This document shows positions 24,445 to 31,893 of a DNA stretch of 48,159 nucleotides, in pieces. The notes below the pieces were generated by a model, which was not told the DNA's origin, did not search any database, and was given only the letters and a program-made list of their open reading frames with translations. The DNA comes from Candidatus Latescibacterota bacterium (GTDB lineage Bacteria; JAAXHH01; JACQVL01), in assembly GCA_016209865.1 (NCBI GenBank), contig JACQVL010000080.1:1-48159 (forward strand). The letters run 5' to 3'. Both the position numbers and the translations under genes were made by a program. Numbering within the stretch: the first letter of the stretch is position 1; each line of letters starts with the position of its first letter.

Positions 24445-26115
24445 TTAAAACCGTTCCGGCCGCTGGTACTCGCCGAACACCCCCCGGAGCGCGTCACAGA
24501 CCTCACCCAGCGTGGCGGATCGCTTGACCGCCTCGATGATGAACGGCATCAGGTTGGCCTCTGTCTTCGCTGCCGCCACTAACCGCTCCAGCGCCGCACG
24601 GGCCGCCCGCTGATCGCGCCCCCGTTTGAACGCCGCGACGCGTTCCACCTGCCGGGATTCCACCACCGGGTCGAGGGCCGGGATATCGGCCGGTTCCTCG
24701 TCGTCGTCGACGAACCGGTTGACGCCGACAATGACCTGATCCCCGCGTTCGATCGCCTTCTGGTACTCATAGGCGCTCCGGCTGATCTCTTCCTGAAAGA
24801 ACCCGCGCTCGATCGCGCCTAAGGAGCCGCCCATCCCGTCGATCATCCGCAGGTACTCCTCAACCCGCCGCTCGATCTCGGTCGTGAGCGATTCGACGTA
24901 GTACGACCCGGCGAGCGGGTCGATCGTATCCGGAACGCCCGTCTCGTAAGCGATGACCTGTTGCGTCCGCAAGGCGATCGTCGCCGACTCTTCGGTCGGC
25001 AGGGAGAGGGCTTCGTCGCGCCCGTTGGTGTGGAGGGATTGCGTGCCCCCTAAGACGGCCGCGAGCGCCTGGAGTGCAACCCGGACGATGTTATTCTCCG
25101 GCTGCTGGGCGGTGAGCGTCGATCCCCCCGTCTGCGTGTGGAAGCGGAGCATCCAGGAGCGCGGACTCTTCGCCCCGACCTGTTCCCGCATGAGACGTGC
25201 CCATAGTCGTCGCGCCGCCCGGAATTTGGCGACCTCCTCGAACAGGTGGTTGTGAGCGTTGAAGAAGAACGAAAGCTGCGGGGCGAACGCGTCGACATTC
25301 AGGCCGGCGGCGATCGTCGCCCGGACGTAGGCCAGTCCGTTCGCTAAGGTGAACGCCACCTCCTGGACCGCCGTCGCCCCCGCCTCCCGGATATGGTATC
25401 CGCTGATGCTGATCGGGTTCCATCGCGGCATCGAGTCGGCGCAATACCGGATGAGGTCGGTCACCAGTCGCATCGAATGGACGGGCGGGTAGATGAACGT
25501 GCCCCGTGCGATGTACTCCTTCAGGATGTCGTTCTGCACCGTCCCGGCGAGGGCGGAGGGGGAGAGGCCCTGCTCCTCCGCGACGGCGACGTAAAGGGCG
25601 ACGAGCACGGCGGCGGTGGCGTTGATCGTCAGGGAGGTGCTGACCCGGTCGAGCGGGATGTCCTGAAACAGCCGACGCATGTCGTCTAAGTCGGAGATGG
25701 CCACCCCGGTCCGGCCGACCTCCCCCTGGGCAAGCGGATGGTCAGCGTCGTACCCGATCTGAGTCGGCAGGTCGAACGCGACGGACAGCCCGGTCTGGCC
25801 CTGGGACAGCAGGTAGCGGTACCGGGCGTTCGTCTCCTCAGCCGACCCGAACCCCGCGTACTGCCGCATCGTCCACAGCCGGCCCCGGTACATCGTCGGC
25901 TGGACGCCGCGGGTGAACGGGTACTGGCCGGGGAAGCCGAGGTCACAGAGGGGGTCGACGTCTGCCGTATCGGCGGGCGTGTACAGGCGGTTCACCGGAA
26001 TCCCGGAGCCGGTCGAGAACGCTGGCTGCCGCTCCGGGGTTTTCCTGAGCACCGGGTCGAGGACTGTCCGCTCCCACTCCGCCTGGGCGTCGTCGAGAGA
26101 GTGATCGGTGTTCAT
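24445..26115 (-). CDS. methylmalonyl-CoA mutase, large (catalytic) subunit
   Basis: This is the catalytic TIM-barrel subunit of an acyl-CoA mutase, 556 residues from ATG 26115 behind AGAAGG. An 18-codon upstream extension comes from repeat sequence and is rejected. The substrate-binding signature is clear: [20 protein letters not shown], then [36 protein letters not shown] and [20 protein letters not shown]. No B12-binding domain is attached and no small subunit follows, so this is the split type whose cobalamin subunit is encoded elsewhere. The neighbouring epimerase supports methylmalonyl-CoA as substrate over isobutyryl- or ethylmalonyl-CoA. It lies after an aminotransferase gene, from which a CACAAAG repeat pair separates it. 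Confidence 0.93.
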   Translation of the reverse strand: MNTDHSLDDAQAEWERTVLDPVLRKTPERQPAFSTGSGIPVNRLYTPADTADVDPLCDLGFPGQYPFTRGVQPTMYRGRLWTMRQYAGFGSAEETNARYRYLLSQGQTGLSVAFDLPTQIGYDADHPLAQGEVGRTGVAISDLDDMRRLFQDIPLDRVSTSLTINATAAVLVALYVAVAEEQGLSPSALAGTVQNDILKEYIARGTFIYPPVHSMRLVTDLIRYCADSMPRWNPISISGYHIREAGATAVQEVAFTLANGLAYVRATIAAGLNVDAFAPQLSFFFNAHNHLFEEVAKFRAARRLWARLMREQVGAKSPRSWMLRFHTQTGGSTLTAQQPENNIVRVALQALAAVLGGTQSLHTNGRDEALSLPTEESATIALRTQQVIAYETGVPDTIDPLAGSYYVESLTTEIERRVEEYLRMIDGMGGSLGAIERGFFQEEISRSAYEYQKAIERGDQVIVGVNRFVDDDEEPADIPALDPVVESRQVERVAAFKRGRDQRAARAALERLVAAAKTEANLMPFIIEAVKRSATLGEVCDALRGVFGEYQRPERF

Positions 26116-26143
26116 GATGCCTTCTGCTTCCGAAAAGGCAGGC

Positions 26144-26224
26144 TCACCACAAAGGCACAAAGGACACAAAGAGCGTTCAAATTCTGGATCGTTTTTCTTC
26201 GTGCTCTTTGTGTCTTTGTGGTGA
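26144..26224. repeat. inverted repeat of CACAAAG-type units
   Basis: The left arm (26144-26174) and right arm (26203-26224) carry CACAAAG units separated by one or two bases, in opposite orientation, around about 28 bp. The arms pair as CACCACAAAG...GAGC. The element fills the aminotransferase-mutase gap and adds a spurious open extension to the mutase gene. Confidence 0.85.
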
Positions 26225-26232
26225 ACGCATGG

Positions 26233-27393
26233 TTACGACCGCAGTCGGCTCAGCCGGGCGGCGGCCTCCGTAAGGGTGCTCTGCTTCTTGCAGAACGCGA
26301 ACCGGAGCCGATCCCGGCCGAGGTGCGCTTCCCGGTAGAAGCTGCTCCCCGGGACGGCGGCGATGCCGACGTCCTTGACGAGGTACTGCGCGAACTCGGT
26401 ATCGTCGGCGTACCCGAACGCGCTGATGTCGGTCATCGTATAGTACGCTCCCCGCGGCGTAAAGCACTCGAACCCGACCGAGCTCAGCACATCGAGGAGG
26501 TAATCCCGCCGCGCCCGGTAGTCGGCGGCTAAGCGGGCGTAGTAGTCGGGGCCGAGATGGAGGGCGGCCACTCCGGCGACCTGGAGCGGGGTGGGCGCGT
26601 TGACGGTCAAGAAATCGTGCGCTTTCCGCAAGGCGTCGGTCAGACGGGGACAGGCGACCGTATACCCGAGCCGCCAGCCGGTGACGCTGAACGTCTTCGA
26701 CAGCCCGCTGATCGTGATCGTCCGGTCCTGCATCCCGTCTAACGACCCGATGCTAACGTGCTCCGTCCCGTCGTAGAGGATGTGTTCGTAGATCTCATCC
26801 GTCACCGCGATCACGTCCCACCGCTGGCACAGGCCGGCGATGAACTCCAGCTCCTCCCGCGTGAACACCTTCCCCGTCGGGTTGTTCGGGGTATTGATGA
26901 TGATCGCCTTCGTCTTCGTGTTGAACAGCCTCGCCAGCTCGTCCCGGTCGAACTCCCAATTCGGTTCCTGCAGGGTGATGTACCGCCGCACGGCGCCGGA
27001 GATGATCGAATCGGGGCCGTAATTCTCGTAGAACGGCTCGAAGATGATGACCTCGTCGCCCGGGTTGATGATCGCCAGGAGGGCCGCGATCATCGCTTCG
27101 GTCGCCCCACAGCAGATCGTGACGCCGGTCTCCGGGTCGGCCGAGATGCGGTTGTACGAGCGGACTTTCTCACTCACGGCCGTCCGGAGCACCTTCGTGC
27201 CCCAGGTGATCGAGTATTGATTGTGATCGTCTCGGATCGCCTGGATGGCGGCTTCCTTGATCGCATCCGGGGCGGGGAAATCCGGATAGCCCTGAGCCAG
27301 ATTGATCCCATCGTAGAGCGCGGCCAATCGAGTCATCTCGCGGATCACGGATTCCGTGAAGATGGCCACACGGTCAGCGGTCGTACTCGACAT
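26233..27393 (-). CDS. class I/II aminotransferase (MtnE/YbdL-like)
   Basis: A 386-residue PLP-dependent aminotransferase from ATG 27393, with an excellent AGGAGGAGG Shine-Dalgarno; the upstream extension is discarded. Family marks are GINLAQGYPDFPAP, the PLP-lysine site ISGLSKTFSVTGWRLGY, NTPNNPTGKVFTREEL, and the final arginine region DRLRFAFCKK. The INLAQGYPDFPAP start and overall spacing resemble methionine/kynurenine aminotransferases more than AspC. A second, AspC-like enzyme is at 44290. It heads the run aminotransferase-mutase-ZIP-epimerase-selD, but an array separates it from the mutase. Its amino-acid substrate is not determined by sequence. Confidence 0.9.
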   Translation of the reverse strand: MSSTTADRVAIFTESVIREMTRLAALYDGINLAQGYPDFPAPDAIKEAAIQAIRDDHNQYSITWGTKVLRTAVSEKVRSYNRISADPETGVTICCGATEAMIAALLAIINPGDEVIIFEPFYENYGPDSIISGAVRRYITLQEPNWEFDRDELARLFNTKTKAIIINTPNNPTGKVFTREELEFIAGLCQRWDVIAVTDEIYEHILYDGTEHVSIGSLDGMQDRTITISGLSKTFSVTGWRLGYTVACPRLTDALRKAHDFLTVNAPTPLQVAGVAALHLGPDYYARLAADYRARRDYLLDVLSSVGFECFTPRGAYYTMTDISAFGYADDTEFAQYLVKDVGIAAVPGSSFYREAHLGRDRLRFAFCKKQSTLTEAAARLSRLRS

Positions 27394-27427
27394 GCACGAC
27401 TCCTCCTCCTGTCTGCTTTCTGTCCTT

Positions 27428-27451
27428 CCCGAACCCCTAATCCCGAACCCC
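27428..27451. repeat. single heptamer array, unit CCCGAAC
   Basis: Three full 7-bp units (CCCGAAC, CCCTAAT, CCCGAAC) plus CCC lie just upstream of the aminotransferase gene and 4 bp from the putative -10 box. No opposing arm is nearby, so this is a lone array. Confidence 0.75.
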
Positions 27452-27454
27452 GGT

Positions 27455-27508
27455 AGTATAAGACCCCCGACCCCTGTCAATAAGCATCAAACCTTCCGGC
27501 ACTGTCAA
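27455..27508 (-). promoter_or_regulatory. probable promoter region of the aminotransferase gene
   Basis: Two TTGACA boxes on the minus strand (27475-27480 and 27503-27508) and a TATACT (27455-27460) lie in the divergent gap. Spacing is not ideal: TATACT is only 14 bp from the nearer TTGACA, and the farther TTGACA has only GCTTAT at 17 bp. The region is likely promoter DNA, but the exact boxes are uncertain. Confidence 0.35.
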
Positions 27509-27564
27509 CTAATTTTTGAGGAACCGCTGCGGACTCTCCGTCGAGCGTGAGACCTGAAAAACTC

Positions 27565-27593
27565 TTGACAGGGCTGGGATGAACGAGTACAAT
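27565..27593 (+). promoter_or_regulatory. sigma-70 type promoter of the plus-strand ECF sigma operon
   Basis: TTGACA (27565-27570), a 17-bp spacer and TACAAT (27588-27593) form a near-consensus promoter on the plus strand. The expected start near 27600 leaves a leader of about 160 bp before the ATG at 27759. It rules out the earlier in-frame ATG at 27579, which lies within the promoter. Confidence 0.75.
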
Positions 27594-27758
27594 CGTTTGA
27601 AAGGTTTTCATAAACCAACCCGGCCATCGGTTGATGGAACGGCTCATATTCCCGATCGTGCTGGGGTGAGGAACTGTTTGGGACGTTCCGGTGTTGTTGA
27701 GTACAACCGGCGTCGCCATCTCTTCCCAACTCCAGGTCTCTGCAGGCAGGCGTGGAGC

Positions 27759-28352
27759 ATGGCAGACCAGGATGGGGTCGATCAGAGGCGAACCGAGTTC
27801 GAGCAGGTAGCCCTCGTCTACCTCGATTCGCTGTACAATGCCGCGTTACGAATGACCGGGAACCAGCCGGATGCCGAGGATCTCGTCCAGGAGACCTACC
27901 TCAAGGCGTATCGGTTCTTCCACCGGTTCCGCAAGGACAGCAACTGCCTGGCCTGGCTGTTCAAGATCATGAAAAATAGTTACATCAACCGATTCCGGCA
28001 GAAGGTCAGAGAGCCGATCACGGTTGATTATGAGACGGCGAAACCGGTCTATGAACTGGCACGCCTCGAATCGGGGGAGATCGGGGACAGTCCAGAAGAA
28101 GAGGTGTTCAGTAAGCTCCTGGATGATGACGTTGAACGGGCGGTTCGTGCGCTGCCGGATGAGTTTAGACTGGTCGTGATTCTCTCTGATATCGAGGGCT
28201 TCCAGTACAAGGAGATTGCGGAGATTCTCGGATGTCCGATCGGAACCGTCCGCTCCCGGCTGTCCAGGGGGCGTCGACTCCTGCGGAAGCAGCTCTGGGA
28301 TTACGCTAAAGATCTGGGGTACATCAAGAAGGGCGACAGCTATGGATTGTAA
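27759..28352 (+). CDS. ECF-family RNA polymerase sigma factor
   Basis: A 197-residue sigma factor, the only operon on the plus strand. Region 2 (about 20-85) has VYLDSLYNAALRMTGNQPDA, EDLVQETYLKAYRFFHRF and CLAWLFKIMKNSYINRFR. Region 4 (about 130-185) has LPDEFRLVVILSDIEGFQY, KEIAEILGCPIGTVRSRLSR and GRRLLRKQLWDYA. The linker of about 45 acidic residues between the regions is longer than in the sigma factor at 20850. It is transcribed from a near-consensus housekeeping promoter, not an obvious ECF promoter, and overlaps the following anti-sigma gene by 11 bp. The protein resembles SigR/RpoE-type factors paired with zinc-finger anti-sigmas. Target promoters are unknown. Confidence 0.94.
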   Translation: MADQDGVDQRRTEFEQVALVYLDSLYNAALRMTGNQPDAEDLVQETYLKAYRFFHRFRKDSNCLAWLFKIMKNSYINRFRQKVREPITVDYETAKPVYELARLESGEIGDSPEEEVFSKLLDDDVERAVRALPDEFRLVVILSDIEGFQYKEIAEILGCPIGTVRSRLSRGRRLLRKQLWDYAKDLGYIKKGDSYGL

Positions 28353-29127
28353 AAACGCGAAACGGTTTATGACGCCTTGGATCGACCGGGAATTACAGGC
28401 TGCAACAGGACAGGAATTGCTCAGCCATCTCGAACGGTGTCCGGACTGCAAACGGGAGTTCGAGCTGGAACGACGACTCAAAGCGATGCTCGCGGAACGA
28501 GTCCCCAGGCTGAGTGCCCCGCCGCATCTGTACCAGCTGATTGTCACCGCGCTGGATGCGCCGCCCGTCAGGCGTTCCTGGGGGGAACGTCTCTCCGAAG
28601 TTCTGCTGGTACGCCCACGAATCGGGTTCGCGGCCATCGCGGCCGCGGCCCTCGTCGTGATGACGACCGTGACCTCCCTCCTCTACTCGACGTTTCAACC
28701 GCCCCCGCCCCTGATTGCCGATCTCGTCCAGCACCACACGATGTGCGCCGTGGAGATAGCCTCCGATCAGCCGGAAAAAATCCGCGCCTGGTTCGCCGGA
28801 CAGGTGAATTTTGCGGTCGACGTCCCGCGCCTCGACCGATTCCACTCGCGACTGTTAGGGGCGCATCTGTGCCAGGCGGCCGACCGGAAGATCGCCTACC
28901 TGGTCTATGACCTCAACGGTACCCGGATGTCCGTCTGTCTGCTCACCGGCTCCCCGGTTGACCTCGACCGGTTGAAACGGGTGTCCCGGAAGAACGCCCA
29001 GTTCTATACCGCCGCCTACCGGAATCAGAACCTCGTCCTGTGGTCTGAAGGCAACCGGATTTGTTCGTTCATCGGCCCGGTCAAGCAGGACGACCTGCTC
29101 ACGATGGCCAGCGGGAGAGAATGGTAA
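28342..29127 (+). CDS. zinc-finger anti-sigma factor, membrane-anchored
   Basis: A 261-residue protein whose ATG lies inside the end of the sigma gene, preceded by GAAGGGCGACAGC. The N-terminal zinc-finger domain has CKNAKRFMTPWIDREL and HLERCPDCKREFELE (H-x3-C-x2-C, about 29-36). A transmembrane helix lies at about 95-117 (IGFAAIAAAALVVMTTVTSLL), followed by an extracytoplasmic domain of about 140 residues (for example LGAHLCQAADRKIAYLVYDLNGTRMSVCLLTG) like those of other ZAS anti-sigmas. The domain contains several cysteine and histidine residues (HHTMCAVEIA, LGAHLCQAA), which might sense metal or redox change. The TAA stop merges with the first unit of an AAGGACG repeat. Confidence 0.88.
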   Translation: MDCKNAKRFMTPWIDRELQAATGQELLSHLERCPDCKREFELERRLKAMLAERVPRLSAPPHLYQLIVTALDAPPVRRSWGERLSEVLLVRPRIGFAAIAAAALVVMTTVTSLLYSTFQPPPPLIADLVQHHTMCAVEIASDQPEKIRAWFAGQVNFAVDVPRLDRFHSRLLGAHLCQAADRKIAYLVYDLNGTRMSVCLLTGSPVDLDRLKRVSRKNAQFYTAAYRNQNLVLWSEGNRICSFIGPVKQDDLLTMASGREW

Positions 29128-29344
29128 GGACGAAAGAGCAAGGACGAAGGACGAAAGAGCAAGGACTAAAAAAAGATTTCTTAGGACGCCTGACAAAAGC
29201 TCTTCCTCGCCCATTGCCATGCTGTGCGAAGCATCTCGCCGTTCTTAAGACCCTTCGCTTCGCTCAGCGTGACATTGCGTGAGCGATTCTTACTCATTCT
29301 TGTTTTTGTCTATTTCGTCCTTTGTCCTTCGTCCTTGCCTTTTA
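29126..29344. repeat. heptamer arrays (AAGGACG type) flanking a convergent gap
   Basis: The left array (29126-29168) mixes AAGGACG and AAAGAGC units, and its first AA is part of the anti-sigma TAA. The right array (29316-29344) carries CGTCCTT, TGTCCTT and CGTCCTT and reaches the HD gene's TAA. The pair spans the gap between two convergent genes, so it may fold as a two-way terminator. The 147 bp between them hold the element at 29211-29280. Confidence 0.85.
29211..29280. repeat. probable dispersed intergenic element between the heptamer arms
   Basis: This stretch contains GCTGTGCGAAGCATCTCGCC followed by CCTTCGCTTCGCTCAGCGTG. It resembles intergenic elements of the CTTCGCTCAG...GTGACA type that I recall from other bacterial genomes. 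No second copy is in this window, so repeat status is an inference. Confidence 0.35.
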
Positions 29345-29893
29345 GAGTCCTAACTCGCTCGCCGCCCCCTGCATCGCCTGGATGACGGTGGCGATGTGGT
29401 CGTCCAGACCGATGCCCAGGCTCTCCGCCCCGCGCCGGATATCCTCACGAGAGATCGCTTTCGCGAACGCGGGCGTTTTCATCTTCTTCTTCACCGACTC
29501 GACCGTGACATCCCGAACGCTCCTCGACGGGCGGACGAGCGCGACGGCGGTGATGAACCCCACCAACTCATCCACGGCAAAGAGCCCCTTGTCCATCAGG
29601 GTTTTCCGTTCCAACCCTAAATATTCAGCATGGGATTTGATGGCGTAGATGATGTCCTCCGGATACCCTTTTTCCGTCAGAATGGCCGCGCCCCGCATCG
29701 GGTGATCCTGGGGCAAGGGCGTCGCCTCGTAATCGAAATCATGCAGGAGACCGACGACGCCCCAGCGGTCCGGGTCTTCCTCGAATCGAACCGCGTACGC
29801 CCGCATCGCCGCCTCCACCCCCAGGGCATGCTTTCTTAGGCTGTCGGTCTTCGTGTGCTCGTACAGGAGCGCTAAAGCATCGTCTCGGTTCAT
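29342..29893 (-). CDS. HD-domain phosphohydrolase-like protein
   Basis: A 183-residue cytoplasmic protein from ATG 29893 (GGAAGG upstream). The HD-domain metal motif is visible: His in LRKHALGVEAAMRAYA, then the doublet VGLLHDFDYEATPLPQDHP (HD at about 51-52, further His in DHP) and LFAVDELVGFITAVALV. Proteins of this kind hydrolyse phosphodiester or nucleotide bonds, and many predicted members are uncharacterised. Conserved C-terminal segments (KKKMKTPAFAKAISREDI) match a common HDIG-type uncharacterised family. It is the last gene after the HEAT-like protein, with a short array between them. The TAA stop lies next to another array unit. Confidence 0.85.
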   Translation of the reverse strand: MNRDDALALLYEHTKTDSLRKHALGVEAAMRAYAVRFEEDPDRWGVVGLLHDFDYEATPLPQDHPMRGAAILTEKGYPEDIIYAIKSHAEYLGLERKTLMDKGLFAVDELVGFITAVALVRPSRSVRDVTVESVKKKMKTPAFAKAISREDIRRGAESLGIGLDDHIATVIQAMQGAASELGL

Positions 29894-29907
29894 CCTCAAT
29901 CCTTCCC

Positions 29908-29934
29908 TTTTTCGTCCTTTGTCCTTCGTCCTTA
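29908..29934. repeat. single heptamer array (AAGGACG type)
   Basis: Units CGTCCTT, TGTCCTT, CGTCCTT read left to right in the 38-bp gap upstream of the HD gene. It is the same sequence as the right arms at 6686 and 29316. The TTA at 29932-29934, which is the HEAT-like gene's TAA, is formed by the end of the array. Confidence 0.85.
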
Positions 29935-30942
29935 ATCCTTCCAATAAATGTCCCGGCTCATCGCCAGTTGAATCACCCTGGGACTCCCGCGCCGCCAGTC
30001 GTTGAGGAGGTCGCGGATGTCCTCGCGCAACTCGGGGAATCGGTCCCAGTAGTGCAGGACGAGTTTCGCCGCCTCGACCGTCCAGTCATCATCGTGGGAC
30101 TGATAGACCGTCCGGTCGAGGGCGATCAACACTGGGACAGCGACCTCAAGGTCGACATCCCGCAGGAACCGGATGGCGAAGCGCTGGTCCGGGTCGCGTG
30201 CCAGGTCGATGAGGTGCAGAATAGGCTCCTGGTCGATCCGGCTGATCAGGCGCTGGAGCAACGCCTCGCGCACGTCAAAGAATTTCACGTCCGCTTTCGA
30301 GAGGGCGATCAGGCTGGCCCGTGGGGCGGTCTCACACGCGCGATGGACGACGCCCAGGTACACGTCACCACCCGGCCTGGCCAGCAACGGGAGCGCGACC
30401 TCAAAGAACAAGGGATGCCGACAGACCCCCCAGGAGATCGCGGCACAGACTCCATCATCCGGCTCCGCTTCCAGATGCCGGATGACGATCTCGACCGCCT
30501 CCCGGTGGGGAGCCCGGAGCAACTCGTACAGCGCCTCGCGCCGGAGGAACGCGTCCGGGTCGGAGAGGAGCCCGCCCCAGATGCCCAGATCGAACAGATA
30601 CCGCCACCCCAGCGCGCCGATGATCGCCTCCCGGAGCCGCCGGTCCTCGTCCGGGTTGGCGGCGAGCGCGGCCAGGCGTTTGGGGACGGCCTGGACACGG
30701 TCATCATGCAGCAGGTTGAGACTCAGCCACGGCCGATGGAACCCTAAGACCTGGATGGCAGCGACACGGACGGGGAGGGGCTCCTCCCGGCGCCCGGCCG
30801 ATTCGATCAGCCACTCGACCTCGACAGACTGCAGGGCGACCTGGCGAAGCGCCTGAATCGCCTCCTGCTGCTCCACCCAGTTGTCTTCGTCTTCGTGGAT
30901 TTTCGAGAGTAAGACCGCGAGATGTGCCCGCCCTGACTGCAT
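29932..30942 (-). CDS. HEAT-repeat-like alpha-helical protein
   Basis: A 336-residue soluble protein made of repeated helical pairs with HEAT/armadillo-like features: PVRVAAIQVLGFHRPWLSLNLL, LREAIIGALGWRYLFDLGIWG and FLRREALYELLRAPHREAVEI. I do not recognise a named family. It could be a scaffold for the neighbouring kinase/diguanylate cyclase, which ends 6 bp upstream, but this is inferred only from the operon. The stop TAA coincides with the start of a heptamer array. There is no signal peptide or membrane helix. Confidence 0.75.
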   Translation of the reverse strand: MQSGRAHLAVLLSKIHEDEDNWVEQQEAIQALRQVALQSVEVEWLIESAGRREEPLPVRVAAIQVLGFHRPWLSLNLLHDDRVQAVPKRLAALAANPDEDRRLREAIIGALGWRYLFDLGIWGGLLSDPDAFLRREALYELLRAPHREAVEIVIRHLEAEPDDGVCAAISWGVCRHPLFFEVALPLLARPGGDVYLGVVHRACETAPRASLIALSKADVKFFDVREALLQRLISRIDQEPILHLIDLARDPDQRFAIRFLRDVDLEVAVPVLIALDRTVYQSHDDDWTVEAAKLVLHYWDRFPELREDIRDLLNDWRRGSPRVIQLAMSRDIYWKD

Positions 30943-30948
30943 CGTCTG

Positions 30949-31818
30949 TTACGCTCCATGCACCCGGTTCTTCCCCGTCCGCTTGGCCAGGTACATCTGG
31001 TCCTCGGCCGCCTTGAGCAAGGCGTCGTCGTTCGAATAGTTGTCCTGGAAGGCGGCGGCCACCCCGAAGCTCATCGTGACCGGCTCTCGCCGGCCGGAGA
31101 ATTCTAGATGTTCGATCTCCATACGGAGCGATTCAGCCAGGACGAGCGCGTCGGAGACGGGCATCTGCGGGAGAACGATCGTAAACTCTTCCCCCCCGTA
31201 CCGGGCCACTAAGTCGGCCGGCCGCACGGACGCCGTGAACGTCCGGGCGATCTCGATCAGGACTTTATCCCCGTACGGGTGACCGTGCCTGTCGTTCAGG
31301 TCTTTGAAATCATCGATGTCCGCCATGATGAGAGCAAGCGAGTGGCCTTGCTGGGTGGCCGCCGTGTACGAGCGCTTCAGGGCGGTCTGGAAGTAGGCAT
31401 GGTTGTACAATTTCGTCAGCCCGTCCCGGTAGAGGAGGCTCCGGACGAGCAAGGTGTTCTTGACGCGGAGCCGGATGATCTGGAGTTTATCCGGGTTCAG
31501 GTCGCCCTTGAAGATGTAATCGTCCGCCCCCTCTTCCAGGCCTTCCCGCTCCTGATCCGGGTCGATCGTCAGGTAGATGTAAGGGGGCATGTTCTCCCCT
31601 TCCCGTTCCTTCATTCGCGCGATCACCATCCGGCCGTCGAGTTCTGGCATGATGATATCCATCAAGACCAGGTCCGGCCGGTTCTGCCGGAGCGCACGAA
31701 TGCCCTCCTCGCCAGACTCGACCGTCACGACGTTGTAGCCATCCCGGGACAGAATCTTCTTCAATACTATCCGCGCACTCTGTTAGTCATCGACGACCAG
31801 GATATTCGCCCGTTCCAT
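30949..31818 (-). CDS. response regulator-GGDEF diguanylate cyclase with in-frame TAA at codon 12 (broken)
   Basis: Read from ATG 31818, the product is MERANILVVDD, then TAA (31783-31785), then QSARIVLKKILSRDGYNVV. The stop sits just after the acidic pair of a receiver domain, where most homologues have Glu, Asp or Asn. The rest is intact: phospho-acceptor Asp in LVLMDIIMP, then the GGDEF domain with GLTKLYNHAYFQTAL, MADIDDFKDLNDRHGH, catalytic YGGEEF, and an inhibitory RxxD (RPAD) five residues before it. It would make c-di-GMP. Internal starts exist after the stop (TTG at 31764), but they lose the first strand and the acidic pocket. The kinase lies upstream. Point mutation or sequencing error (GAA to TAA) is the simplest explanation. 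Confidence 0.88.
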
Positions 31819-31868
31819 GATGGCGCTCCATCGTTCGGATGGCGGATTTGACTGTCAGGTCTTCAACC

Positions 31869-31890
31869 CGCAATCGGCAATCCGCAATCT
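31869..31890. repeat. short heptamer array, unit GCAATCC
   Basis: Three 7-bp units (GCAATCG, GCAATCC, GCAATCT) lie 3 bp beyond the kinase stop. The block TTCAACCCGCAATC at its left end is identical to that within the heparinase-like gene at about 16760. Confidence 0.8.
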
Positions 31891-31893
31891 CGA

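Noticed and set aside
27579-27758. N-terminal extension of the plus-strand sigma factor
   Set aside because: Its ATG lies inside the promoter; sigma-factor homology begins only after 27759.
31783-31785. Reassigned TAA codon
   Set aside because: TAA ends hppA, gltX, the HEAT-like gene and others in the window, so it is a normal stop.
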